A stretch of DNA of 64,000 bases, taken from positions 1-64,000 of the forward strand of contig CALGLE010000018.1 of assembly GCA_937930305.1 (NCBI GenBank). Reading direction: 5' to 3'. The notes below the pieces were generated by a model that made no database searches, was not told the origin of the DNA, and saw only the letters and a program-made list of their open reading frames with translations. The translations under genes and the position numbers were made by a program. Shown one piece after another: positions 1 to 8,619 of the stretch; position 1 is the stretch's first letter; every line of letters starts with the position of its first letter. The stretch is from an uncultured Granulosicoccaceae bacterium. GTDB lineage: Bacteria > Pseudomonadota > Gammaproteobacteria > Granulosicoccales > Granulosicoccaceae.

Positions 1-1079
1 GACATGGCGTCTAAGTTGCGCCAAATATCGGTGTGGTAGTCGAGTGGATTGACCTTAGTGACATGCGGCCCTAGCGAACGATTCAGAACCGATGCCGTGG
101 CATCACTGACGGGCGGTAAACTCAATGACTTAAAGCGATGCACGGCATCCGCTAACAAACTCGCCTCACCGCCGGAGCAACTCAAAGAGGCCAATCGGCC
201 TCCAGGCAAGCGGTTGTACACATGCAACAGTTTAAGAGTTTCTAGAAATTCAGGCAAGGTGTTCACAGAAGCCACACCCAATCGTTTTAGCAACGCAGTC
301 GCTCCGGCCTGACTACCCGCTAAAGAGGCTGTGTGAGATTGGGTTGCCATTTGTGCAGCTTCCGACGCACCCACCTTAAGGGCAACAACAGGCACGCCTT
401 TCTCGTGTGCCGCTTGCATACATTGTTCAAATCCGGAAACGTTACCAAAGCCTTCAATGTGTAACCCAATCGCTGTGACTCGATCATCACTGAGTAAACT
501 CATGGCGATGCTGGCTAAGTCTTGTTGTGCCTGGTTACCCGTTGTGATGATGTAGGCAATCGGCAGCCCGCGTTTTTGCATGGTGAGATTAATCGCCATG
601 TTGGATGATTGCATGAGGATCGCAACACCCCGCCTTTCGCGCACCAAACCATGTTGATCAGGCCAAAGGGCCGCCCCATCTAAATTGTTTATGAAGCCAT
701 AACAATTTGGGCCCAAAATTGACATGTTTGAAGCCGCATTCAATAATTGCTGTTGCAATGCCGCCCCATCGTTATCATCGCTTTCCTGGAAACCACTGGC
801 AAAACACACCGCGCCACCAGAACCGCGCTGAGCCAGCGAGGCCAGCACAGCCACACTGGTGCGTCGATTGACACCGATAAAACTGGCATCAGGTGACCAC
901 GGTAAGGCCTCGACACTAGAGACAGCATCCACGCCTGCAATGCTTTGGCGACTGGGGTGCACAGCCAATAGTTCACCGGTAAAGCCGCTTTGTCGGCACT
1001 GCTCAATTACCGCGGCACACCATGCTCCACCGCCGATGACAGCCACGGTGTTGGGTCTTAATAAGCGCTTTAACGACAT
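1..1079 (-). CDS. NDP-forming acyl-CoA synthetase family protein, 3' end cut by window edge
   Basis: This is the first 359 codons of a gene that runs off the left edge. The N-terminal half is a CoA-binding Rossmann domain (VAVIGGG near residue 14) with the family motif GPNCYGF near residue 127. A succinyl-CoA ligase-like domain follows, with SHTASLAG holding the histidine that is phosphorylated in the acetyl-CoA synthetase (ADP-forming) family, and then SGGEASLLAD. The start is an ATG seven bases after the stop of the acyl-CoA dehydrogenase gene, so the two are co-transcribed. Family members join a carboxylate to CoA. Beside carnitine genes the most likely substrate is gamma-butyrobetaine, as in the bco genes described for Sinorhizobium, but substrate is inferred from context only. 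The ATP-grasp part, if fused, would lie outside the window. Confidence 0.8.
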   Translation of the reverse strand, partial: MSLKRLLRPNTVAVIGGGAWCAAVIEQCRQSGFTGELLAVHPSRQSIAGVDAVSSVEALPWSPDASFIGVNRRTSVAVLASLAQRGSGGAVCFASGFQESDDNDGAALQQQLLNAASNMSILGPNCYGFINNLDGAALWPDQHGLVRERRGVAILMQSSNMAINLTMQKRGLPIAYIITTGNQAQQDLASIAMSLLSDDRVTAIGLHIEGFGNVSGFEQCMQAAHEKGVPVVALKVGASEAAQMATQSHTASLAGSQAGATALLKRLGVASVNTLPEFLETLKLLHVYNRLPGGRLASLSCSGGEASLLADAVHRFKSLSLPPVSDATASVLNRSLGPHVTKVNPLDYHTDIWRNLDAM

Positions 1080-1086
1080 GAACCGC

Positions 1087-2247
1087 TTATGCGCCTAATG
1101 GGCGCAACAAATCACGACTGATGATATGTCGTTGAATCTCAGAGGTGCCGTCCCAAATTCGTTCCACGCGTGCATCACGCCAGAAACGCTCGATGGGTAA
1201 GTCTGCCATTAAGCCCATACCACCATGAATTTGCAAAGCGGCATCCGTGACTTTCGCCAACATCTCCGAGGCGTAAACCTTTGCGCTGGCAATTTCTCGA
1301 TTCGCCGGTAATTGCTTGTCTAAGCGCCAAGCCGATGCCAACGTTAAGTAATCCGCTGCATCGATTTCAGTGATCATGTCGGCCAACTGAAAACTCACCC
1401 CCTGAAATTTACCGATGGCTTGACCGAACTGCTTTCGCTCGGCTGCGTACTGCAACGCTAAGTCAAAACAGCGTCGAGCACGCCCTACGCACATGGTGGC
1501 AACTGTTATGCGCGTGGCGTACAGCCATTCGTTCATGACGTCAAAGCCGCCATCAACTTCACCCAACACTTGCGTATCCGGTAAGCGGCAATCACTGAAG
1601 TGCAGTACTTGGTTTAGATACCCTCTGTGCGACACCGAATCATAACCCGGTGCCACTTCAAACCCTGGGGTGCCACGTTCCACTAAAAACGTGGTGATGC
1701 GTTTTTTGGGTCCGCGTGGTGTGTCATCAACGCCGGTGGCAACAAAGACAATAAAAAAATCGGCGTGTTCTGCACCGGAAATAAAGTGTTTGGTGCCATT
1801 GATGACCCAATCCCCATCTTTGCGCACGGCGCTGCATTGCATACCGCGAACATCGGAACCGGCATTGGGTTCGGTCATGGCTAAGGCGTCCATTTTTTCA
1901 CCACGCACCGCCGGCATTAAAAAGCGCTCAATTTGTTCACCTTCACACGCCATTAAAATATTTTGCGGGCGGCCAAAGAAATGCGACAAGGCCATACTGC
2001 CGCGCCCTAGTTCTCGTTCAACCAATGCAAAGTCAACGTGGGATAAGCCAGCACCACCCACAGACTCTGGAAAATTACACGCGTAAAAACCCAATTCTTG
2101 CGTTTTTGACTTTATGTGTTCAGCAATCTCCTTGGGCACCGAGCCGGTTTTCTCAACCGCATTTTCATGCGGGTAAATTTCCTCCTCCACAAACCGGCGC
2201 ACCGTACTGACGATTAAGTCCTGCTCTTCGCTTAGTCCAAAATCCAT
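1087..2247 (-). CDS. Acyl-CoA dehydrogenase (candidate gamma-butyrobetainyl-CoA dehydrogenase)
   Basis: A full-length 386-residue FAD-dependent acyl-CoA dehydrogenase. Visible family signatures are AMTEPNAGSDVRG near residue 125, the FAD-binding C-terminal half with RKQFGQAIGKFQ near 270, QIHGGMG near 340, and the C-terminal DGTSEIQRHIISR. The catalytic-base position is not certain from sequence alone. It overlaps the stop of the carnitine dehydrogenase gene by one base and is followed after seven bases by the acyl-CoA synthetase gene. In the beta-oxidation-like route from gamma-butyrobetaine to carnitine an acyl-CoA dehydrogenase makes crotonobetainyl-CoA, and this gene is well placed for that step. 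A general short-chain acyl-CoA dehydrogenase is the alternative. Confidence 0.9.
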   Translation of the reverse strand: MDFGLSEEQDLIVSTVRRFVEEEIYPHENAVEKTGSVPKEIAEHIKSKTQELGFYACNFPESVGGAGLSHVDFALVERELGRGSMALSHFFGRPQNILMACEGEQIERFLMPAVRGEKMDALAMTEPNAGSDVRGMQCSAVRKDGDWVINGTKHFISGAEHADFFIVFVATGVDDTPRGPKKRITTFLVERGTPGFEVAPGYDSVSHRGYLNQVLHFSDCRLPDTQVLGEVDGGFDVMNEWLYATRITVATMCVGRARRCFDLALQYAAERKQFGQAIGKFQGVSFQLADMITEIDAADYLTLASAWRLDKQLPANREIASAKVYASEMLAKVTDAALQIHGGMGLMADLPIERFWRDARVERIWDGTSEIQRHIISRDLLRPLGA

Positions 2248-3638
2248 CAGCTGGCTCCCGCTTGTAACTGGCTAAGCGCTGATGCGATGTGGGGGGGTGG
2301 GATGGAACTTTTTCGAGTGCTCATATCCACATGCACAAGCAATTGATCCGCTGATGCAAGTAGCGTTTCGTCGCTGGCACGACGCATCTCATGACTGAGT
2401 TTCAGTTTCTTCCCATCCAGAGGCGCTATGCGAGTTAAACAGCGCACCGTTTCCCCAGGCAAGGTTTCATTGCGATACTGGATATGGCAATCCACAGTAA
2501 AAAAACTGCCACCGCTGGCCACATAGGTTTCATCAGCACCGGCTAAGCGCAACACCGTATCGGCGGCATCAGAGAAAACTTGCCCATAACGACTTTCATT
2601 CATATGTGCGTTGTAGTCCATCCAATCGATTGGTATTACCCGATGCACAGTCACCAACTGCTCGTCATGATAAACGGCTGCCTCATTAATTAATCGCTGG
2701 TCAGTTTTGTTGAGTAATGCGCCAGCACCGTATTGACGTGGCTTTAACGCGCGCAGCATGCTAACTAAGTTATCGTCCCGAATACGTTCTAATTCCCGAA
2801 TGGAATAATGACCTGACTGTGCATCCGATTGATCGGCAATCTGTTGTACTAACTCTGGGGTTAAATCCGGTACGTCCATCAGTTTGGTCCATGGCCATTT
2901 TAAAGCGGGGCCAAACTGCTTAATAAAATGCGCCATGCCCGCATCACCTCCAGCCAATCGATAGGTTTCAAACAAGCCCATCTGTGCCCAGCGTATGCCA
3001 AAGCCATAACGAATCGCGTTGTCTATTTCCTCAGTAGTTGCGACACCATCATTAACAAGCCACAACGCTTCTCGCCACACGGCTTCTAAAAAACGATCAG
3101 CGATATGGGCATCAATTTCCTGGCGTACGTGCAAGGGATACATGCCAATCTCTTCAATGATGGGCGCGGCTTGCTTAATCGTTTCTTCGTTGCCCACCAG
3201 CTCCGCCAATGGCAACAGATAGACCGGGTTAAACGGATGCGCCACCATGATTTGTTCTGGGCGACTTGCGCCTTGTTGCAATTCGGACGGCTTAAACCCC
3301 GAGGTCGACGAACTGACAATGGCGTCATCGCGGCAGTGCGCTTGTATGCTCTTATAAACCTCTTGTTTCATAGCCAGTTGTTCTGGCACGCTCTCTTGAA
3401 TCCAGCGAGCATGCTGTACTGCCGCTTCAATGGAGTCGCACCAGGTTATTTCACCCGGCTCTGGTAGTGCGTGCTCGAACAAGGCCGGTAACGATTCACT
3501 GGCGCTGGCGTACACGGCTTCAAATCGTTCCCGCGCACCTGGTGACGGATCAAACACCGACACATCCCAACCCATTAAGGCGAAACGCGCACCCCAGCCG
3601 GCACCAATAACACCTGCACCAATGATTGCCGCAGTCAT
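2247..3638 (-). CDS. lcdH: L-carnitine dehydrogenase fused to betainyl-CoA thioesterase
   Basis: 463 residues in two parts. Residues 1-315 are a 3-hydroxyacyl-CoA dehydrogenase-type NAD enzyme: dinucleotide-binding GAGVIGAGWG at residue 7, VSSSTSGF near 109 and AHPFNPVYLLP near 134, all typical of L-carnitine 3-dehydrogenase. Residues 325-463 are a hot-dog thioesterase of the 4HBT type (WMDYNAHMNESRYG). This fusion is known in rhizobia, where the first half oxidises carnitine to 3-dehydrocarnitine and the second hydrolyses betainyl-CoA to glycine betaine. The start overlaps the end of the DUF849 gene by four bases. Activity is inferred from the fusion plus the DUF849 neighbour, a combination that is diagnostic for this pathway. 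Confidence 0.9.
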   Translation of the reverse strand: MTAAIIGAGVIGAGWGARFALMGWDVSVFDPSPGARERFEAVYASASESLPALFEHALPEPGEITWCDSIEAAVQHARWIQESVPEQLAMKQEVYKSIQAHCRDDAIVSSSTSGFKPSELQQGASRPEQIMVAHPFNPVYLLPLAELVGNEETIKQAAPIIEEIGMYPLHVRQEIDAHIADRFLEAVWREALWLVNDGVATTEEIDNAIRYGFGIRWAQMGLFETYRLAGGDAGMAHFIKQFGPALKWPWTKLMDVPDLTPELVQQIADQSDAQSGHYSIRELERIRDDNLVSMLRALKPRQYGAGALLNKTDQRLINEAAVYHDEQLVTVHRVIPIDWMDYNAHMNESRYGQVFSDAADTVLRLAGADETYVASGGSFFTVDCHIQYRNETLPGETVRCLTRIAPLDGKKLKLSHEMRRASDETLLASADQLLVHVDMSTRKSSIPPPHIASALSQLQAGAS

Positions 3639-4543
3639 AGGGGCGCTCGTTTAGTTAAACCCAGTTTTTCTCGCACAGCAGCTGCATCCATCACTTGCGC
3701 GCCCATCGACTCAATGATGTTTACCGCAGAGCCCACCAATTGTTCGTTGGTGGCTAAGACACCGCGCTTTAAATACAAATTATCTTCTAAGCCAACGCGC
3801 ACGTTGCCACCGGCTAACACCGATGCGGCCACATACGGTAATTCATTTCGGCCAATCGAGAACGCTGACCAAGTCCAATCACTGGGCACATTGTTCACCA
3901 TCGCCATAAAGGTGTTTAAATCATCTGGGGCACCCCAAGGCACACCCATGCATAACTGCACTAACGCCGGCGACTTTAAAACGCCAGCATCAACCAAATG
4001 CTTAGCCAGCCATAAGTGTCCGGTATCAAAGGCTTCAATTTCTGGGCACACACCCATCTCTGTCATCATGCGTCCCATGGCTTCCAACATGCCCGGCGTG
4101 TTCGTCATGACGTAATCGGCCTCGGCAAAATTCATCGTGCCGCAGTCCAAGGTGCAGATTTCAGGTCGGCACTCCAACACATGCGCCACCCGTTCTTCGG
4201 CACTGGCCATGTCACTGCCTAGCGCTAAAGGTAGCGGCGAATCCGCTGGCCCAAAAACCATATCCCCACCCATGCCTGCGGTTAAATTCAAAACCACATC
4301 AATGTCAGCATCACGAATGCGATCCGTAACTTCTCGATACAGTTTCAAGTCGCGGCTGGGAGCACCGGTTTCCGGATCTCGCACGTGGCAATGCACAATG
4401 GCAGCACCAGCTTTAGCAGCAGCCATTGCGCTTTCAGCGATCGCTTGTGGGCTTCGCGGCACGTGCGGGCTTTTATCTTGAGTCGCCCCCCCGCCAGTGA
4501 CTGCGCAGGTGATAAAAACATTTTGATTAATCGTGAGTGGCAT
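3635..4543 (-). CDS. 3-dehydrocarnitine cleavage enzyme, DUF849/BKACE family
   Basis: 302 residues of the beta-keto acid cleavage enzyme (BKACE, DUF849) family, a zinc-dependent TIM barrel that condenses a beta-keto acid with acetyl-CoA and splits it into acetoacetate and a new CoA ester. The N-terminal ITCAVTGGG, the zinc-site AIVHCHVRDPETG near residue 54, and GLEDNLYL near 257 are all present. Beside carnitine dehydrogenase/thioesterase the expected reaction is 3-dehydrocarnitine plus acetyl-CoA to betainyl-CoA plus acetoacetate. I place the start at the sixth codon of the longest frame (MPLTINQ), which is where family members begin. It still overlaps the upstream reductase gene by 17 bases, so all four catabolic genes and the reductase form one operon. 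Confidence 0.9.
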   Translation of the reverse strand: MPLTINQNVFITCAVTGGGATQDKSPHVPRSPQAIAESAMAAAKAGAAIVHCHVRDPETGAPSRDLKLYREVTDRIRDADIDVVLNLTAGMGGDMVFGPADSPLPLALGSDMASAEERVAHVLECRPEICTLDCGTMNFAEADYVMTNTPGMLEAMGRMMTEMGVCPEIEAFDTGHLWLAKHLVDAGVLKSPALVQLCMGVPWGAPDDLNTFMAMVNNVPSDWTWSAFSIGRNELPYVAASVLAGGNVRVGLEDNLYLKRGVLATNEQLVGSAVNIIESMGAQVMDAAAVREKLGLTKRAPL

Positions 4544-5429
4544 GGTGGGCCCCTGCAAGGTTGACTGAGTTATGGTTTGCTAAAACTTCGCGCACCCCAG
4601 GGGTGGGTAAACCCAATGTGTGCGCGCGAACCAATGACATTTCTGTATTTAGTGGCACACCCACCAACTCAGGTAGGTCCGCCGCTAGGATGTGTTCCAC
4701 CGTCTTAGATGAATACGGAATTTGCCAGAAATCCAACATGAGCTCACCAAAGGTGGCGCGATCCAGCACGTCACTGCCGGTTACATTCACAATACCCGTC
4801 TCATTCGGGAAATCCAGTGCCAAGCGCAACAGGCTGGTGGCCAATGCATCGCGCCAAACCGGTTGTCGCAACACATCAGCAAACAACGATAAAGTGTCGC
4901 CCCCTGCCAAGCGTTCAGCGAACCCCGCCGTGCCTCGATCCATCGAATCCAGCCCGTAAATTAACGAGGTTCGAACCGCCACGGTGTTGTCATTGGCCGC
5001 AAGCGCCGCACGCTCCCCATTGGCTTTGGAACGACCATAATCATTAATCGGTGAAGGGTTGGCTTCGTCGGCATAGGGTGCTTGAGTGCCATCGTGCACC
5101 ATATCGGTAGACACCATGACTAAGCGACTGCCCACCTGGTGCGCAGCTTCTGCTAGATACTGCGTTCCCAGCTCGTTAACGGCCTGCATTCGGGCATCGT
5201 CAACGCCCGGGTTGATGGCGGCGGCGTGAATGATGGCCTGTGGCTGAATTGCCAACACGCGTTCAAATACGCACGCTTTGTCGCACAGATCCATGGCTTC
5301 GGGGTGATACAAACGGCTCAGTGCGCGCGGGTTTCGGGCGGTGGCTACCACATGAGCGCGCTCGGCAACCAAAGGCAGTAACCTCTGTCCTAAATAACCC
5401 GTGCCACCGGTAATCAATACTGTGTTCAT
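4527..5429 (-). CDS. RmlD-like NAD(P)-dependent SDR reductase
   Basis: An extended short-chain dehydrogenase/reductase of about 300 residues resembling dTDP-4-dehydrorhamnose reductase (RmlD). It opens with the nucleotide-binding ITGGTGYLGQRLLP and has the catalytic Tyr-Lys pair in DYGRSKANGE near residue 142, preceded by a serine in VMVSTDMVHDG. The ATG at 5429 is preferred over an upstream GTG at 5465 because it begins right at the Rossmann beta strand. No other sugar-nucleotide genes are nearby. It is the first gene of the carnitine operon, overlapping the DUF849 gene, so a role on a keto or hydroxy intermediate is possible but unproven. Confidence 0.8.
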   Translation of the reverse strand: MNTVLITGGTGYLGQRLLPLVAERAHVVATARNPRALSRLYHPEAMDLCDKACVFERVLAIQPQAIIHAAAINPGVDDARMQAVNELGTQYLAEAAHQVGSRLVMVSTDMVHDGTQAPYADEANPSPINDYGRSKANGERAALAANDNTVAVRTSLIYGLDSMDRGTAGFAERLAGGDTLSLFADVLRQPVWRDALATSLLRLALDFPNETGIVNVTGSDVLDRATFGELMLDFWQIPYSSKTVEHILAADLPELVGVPLNTEMSLVRAHTLGLPTPGVREVLANHNSVNLAGAHHATHD

Positions 5430-5487
5430 GGTGCCCGATGGTACACCGCCCAGCGGGGTTGGCACCGCTTATGCGTGACTGGAATTC

Positions 5488-6147
5488 ATGAAAAGTTATT
5501 CTCCAACCATCCTTTTCCAAACGCTTAGACCCCGCCGGCTTAAGCTTGCGATCACCGTAATAATCTGTGCGTGGTTGCTGGCGCTAATCGGCTGCGCGGG
5601 TGAGAAGCCACTGAGTACGCTGCAGCCCGATGACACGATTCTGGCGTTTGGCGATAGCCTGACGTTTGGCAAAGGGGTAAACCCAGCCCAAGCCTACCCA
5701 GCAGTTTTGCAAGAATTATCGGGGCATCCGGTGGTGAACGCAGGCGTTTCTGGAGAAACCACGGAACAAGGGCTGAAAAGATTACCGGGTGAACTGCAAA
5801 CCCACAACCCCGGCTTGGTGATTTTATTTGAAGGTGGCAACGACATACTGCAGAATTTACCCTCAGCGAACACAGAAGCTAATTTAGATTCAATGATTCA
5901 ACACATACTGAATCATGGCTCGCAAATCGTGCTGGTGGCTGTGCCAGAGAAATCTATATTCTCCAGCAGTGCACCTTGGTATACGGCACTGGCCGAAAAA
6001 CACAATCTGATAGTACAAGACGATATCGTTTCAAAACTACTGAAAAAACCCAGCATGAAATCCGACAGCGTGCATTTCAACGAAGCCGGCTACCGGGCTT
6101 TGGCTGAGAGCATCCATGAGATGTTGAAAGACAATAAGGTGTACTAG
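5488..6147 (+). CDS. SGNH/GDSL arylesterase or lysophospholipase L1-like lipoprotein
   Basis: 219 residues with the four blocks of SGNH hydrolases: the serine in FGDSLTFGKG near residue 55, glycine in NAGVSGETT, asparagine in EGGNDIL near 112, and the Asp/His pair in SDSVHFNEAGY near 195. It resembles TesA-type arylesterases. An N-terminal hydrophobic segment ends in ALIGCAG, a good lipobox, so the mature protein is probably a membrane-anchored lipoprotein facing the periplasm. The start lies only 58 bases from the divergent RmlD-like gene, so the two promoters share this gap. The last codons sit in a perfect 16-base tandem duplication. Confidence 0.85.
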   Translation: MKSYSPTILFQTLRPRRLKLAITVIICAWLLALIGCAGEKPLSTLQPDDTILAFGDSLTFGKGVNPAQAYPAVLQELSGHPVVNAGVSGETTEQGLKRLPGELQTHNPGLVILFEGGNDILQNLPSANTEANLDSMIQHILNHGSQIVLVAVPEKSIFSSSAPWYTALAEKHNLIVQDDIVSKLLKKPSMKSDSVHFNEAGYRALAESIHEMLKDNKVY

Positions 6148-6167
6148 AAAAAAGGTGTACTAGAAAA
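6136..6167. repeat. Perfect 16-bp tandem duplication over a stop codon
   Basis: The 16-mer AAGGTGTACTAGAAAA occurs twice back to back at 6136-6151 and 6152-6167. The first copy contains the TAG that ends the esterase gene, so the second copy repeats the end of the reading frame in untranslated sequence. It looks like a recent slippage or unequal-exchange event. Confidence 0.9.
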
Positions 6168-6254
6168 CAATTTTGTCTCGATGGATCTCACTTCAGGGTG
6201 TAAGCTGGAAGCCGCCTTCCTATAAAACGCACCTGCTTCCAAACACTGCCTGCG

Positions 6255-7118
6255 ATGCCTCTGCACCACGTACTCATACTAATCGCCTGCAACGCTGCTT
6301 GGGGATTCAACTACATCGCGGGCAAAATCGGCACCGACGTATTCTCACCTTTGTTGTTCAGTTGTATACGCTTTACCGTTGTTGTGCTGTTACTGTTCCC
6401 ATTTATTCGTTGGGTGCCTGGACAGATGCAGCGCATTCTATTGCTGGGCCTGGTCATGGGTGGCGGGCATTACACCCTGATGTTCTACGCCATCCAAATG
6501 GGGCATGTGCTCTCCACTATTGCAATCGCCACACAGTTGATGGTACCCATGTCAACCTTATTGGCCGTTGTAATCCTAGGTGAAAGAATTCAATGGGTTC
6601 GATCGCTAGCCATTGCAATGTGCTTTATTGGCGTGGTCATTATCGGCTTCGAACCGGTTGGCACTAACGACTCTGTTGCTCTTACACTGGCGGTTTTAGC
6701 GGCCTTTGGCATGGCGGTGGCCACCATCATCATGCGCGGCATAAAGAACGTCGGCGTATTCAATTTACAAGCTTGGATCGCATTAATTTCCGCCCCTCTA
6801 CTCGGCAGTTTAGCCTTACTCATTGAACAGCCTACGTTGCACACACTCACCTCGGTTCCAATAAAAGACTATTGGACGCCATTGTATTCCGGCGTTGGCG
6901 CAACCATATTTGGCCATGGTTTGATGTACTGGTTATTAACGAAACACGCAGTGAATTTAGTCACACCCTTTATGACGCTATCCACGCTTTTCGCGGTGGG
7001 TTTTTCTATCTGGATTTACGGCGATGTGATAACACCGCGTATAATTTTCGGTGGGCTGTTGACACTGGTGGGCGTGTTTATAATCAGTCGACGCCAATCC
7101 CCGAAGCCGCAGAGTTAA
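6255..7118 (+). CDS. EamA/DMT-family transporter
   Basis: 287 residues with about ten hydrophobic segments arranged as two EamA repeats (roughly 5-140 and 150-283), the drug/metabolite transporter fold. The N-terminal AWGFNYIAGKIG and the ATQLMVPMSTLLAVVILGE block in the first repeat are typical. Such proteins usually export amino acids or related metabolites. The substrate cannot be read here. It follows the esterase gene by 107 bases on the same strand and ends just before a bidirectional terminator. Confidence 0.88.
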   Translation: MPLHHVLILIACNAAWGFNYIAGKIGTDVFSPLLFSCIRFTVVVLLLFPFIRWVPGQMQRILLLGLVMGGGHYTLMFYAIQMGHVLSTIAIATQLMVPMSTLLAVVILGERIQWVRSLAIAMCFIGVVIIGFEPVGTNDSVALTLAVLAAFGMAVATIIMRGIKNVGVFNLQAWIALISAPLLGSLALLIEQPTLHTLTSVPIKDYWTPLYSGVGATIFGHGLMYWLLTKHAVNLVTPFMTLSTLFAVGFSIWIYGDVITPRIIFGGLLTLVGVFIISRRQSPKPQS

Positions 7119-7135
7119 ACCCACTCACGCAATAA

Positions 7136-7168
7136 AAAATGCCGGTACCTCTTCAGATACCGGCTTTC
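7136..7168. terminator. Bidirectional intrinsic terminator between EamA gene and pntB
   Basis: A GCCGGTA/TACCGGC stem (7141-7147 and 7158-7164) with a 10-base loop is flanked by an A-run on the left and TTT on the right. It serves the converging EamA gene on the plus strand and pntB on the minus strand, where the A-run gives the T tract. Confidence 0.75.
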
Positions 7169-7220
7169 GTTATGAACGACACACAATGTAAGCAATCACC
7201 CAAGTGGCACTGCAAAAAAA

Positions 7221-8603
7221 CTAGCTGATTTTTTGTAACAAAGCATCAACCGACGCTTTAGCATCACCATAAAACATGCGCGTGTTCTCTTTAAAGAATA
7301 GTGGGTTTTCAATACCTGAATACCCGGTGCCCTGACCGCGCTTAGAAACAAACACTTGCTTGGCTTTCCATACTTCTAAAACTGGCATGCCAGCGATAGG
7401 ACTGTTCGGATCTTCCTGTGCCGCAGGATTCACGATATCGTTTGAGCCGATAACAATGACCACATCCGTTTCAGGAAAGTCTTCGTTAATTTCATCCATC
7501 TCTAACACGATGTCGTAGGGCACTTTGGCTTCGGCTAACAGCACATTCATATGACCTGGCAAACGCCCAGCCACAGGATGAATACCAAATCGAACGGTTT
7601 TGCCCGCAGCGCGTAAGCGTCGAGTGAGTTCCGATACGGATTGCTGAGCTTGAGCGACGGCCATGCCATACCCTGGCACGATGATGATTTGCTCTGCATC
7701 GTCTAATGACGCAGCCACACCGTCCGCATCAATGGCGATTTGTTCACCCTCGATGGCCATGGCTTCACCACTTGGGCCACCAAAGCCACCTAGGATGACC
7801 GATAAGAACTTTCGATTCATCGCCTTACACATGATGTACGACAGAATGGCACCCGATGACCCCACCAAGGCTCCGGTGACGATGAGTAAGTCATTACCGA
7901 GTAAAAATCCGGTGGCCGCAGCCGCCCACCCTGAGTACGAATTCAGCATGGACACGACCACTGGCATATCCGCACCACCGATGGCTAACACCAAGTGCGC
8001 GCCAATCACCAGCGCAATCAATGTCATCAGGTATAGCGTCCAACTACCAGCGTGATTCATGTACAGATAAAGCAGTACGAAGCTTAGTAGCAGTAAGGCC
8101 ACGTTCAACACATGACGACCGGGCAAAATCAGCGCCTTACCATCTACTTTGCCCGACAATTTGGCATAAGCAACGATGGAACCTGTGAACGTAATGGCAC
8201 CAATAAAGACACCTAGGAACACTTCCACTTCATGTATCACGCGCTCGGCAGTAGTAGCCAGTGTTGGTGGGTCAATATCAGAATTGATACCGATGAAAAC
8301 AGCGGCTAGGCCCACGAACGAATGCAATGCGGCCACAAGTTCTGGCATGCCCGTCATTTCAACTTTCTGTGCAACATAAACACCGGCTGCCGCACCGATG
8401 ACCAACATGATAACCAACACCGGACCTAACTCAACACCGGGGCCGAAAATCGTGGCATAGACAGCGATCGCCATACCGATGATGCCAAACCAGACACCGC
8501 GTTTCGCGTTCTCTTGATCGGATAAACCGCCCAAGGACAAAATAAACAAAACCGTGGAGGCGATGTACGCAGCGGTCTGCATTTCTGAACTTAAATCAAA
8601 CAT
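7221..8603 (-). CDS. pntB: NAD(P) transhydrogenase subunit beta
   Basis: 460 residues, matching the usual size of about 460. The N-terminal half carries a run of membrane helices (domain II) and the C-terminal part is the NADP(H)-binding domain III, with [34 protein letters not shown] and [14 protein letters not shown]. With PntA it couples hydride transfer between NADH and NADP+ to proton flow across the inner membrane and supplies NADPH. The start is the ATG of MFDLSSEMQ at 8603. A longer reading to 8690 would run into pntA in another frame. The start is 16 bases after the pntA stop. Confidence 0.97.
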   Translation of the reverse strand: MFDLSSEMQTAAYIASTVLFILSLGGLSDQENAKRGVWFGIIGMAIAVYATIFGPGVELGPVLVIMLVIGAAAGVYVAQKVEMTGMPELVAALHSFVGLAAVFIGINSDIDPPTLATTAERVIHEVEVFLGVFIGAITFTGSIVAYAKLSGKVDGKALILPGRHVLNVALLLLSFVLLYLYMNHAGSWTLYLMTLIALVIGAHLVLAIGGADMPVVVSMLNSYSGWAAAATGFLLGNDLLIVTGALVGSSGAILSYIMCKAMNRKFLSVILGGFGGPSGEAMAIEGEQIAIDADGVAASLDDAEQIIIVPGYGMAVAQAQQSVSELTRRLRAAGKTVRFGIHPVAGRLPGHMNVLLAEAKVPYDIVLEMDEINEDFPETDVVIVIGSNDIVNPAAQEDPNSPIAGMPVLEVWKAKQVFVSKRGQGTGYSGIENPLFFKENTRMFYGDAKASVDALLQKIS

Positions 8604-8619
8604 GATTCTGTACCGCCCC

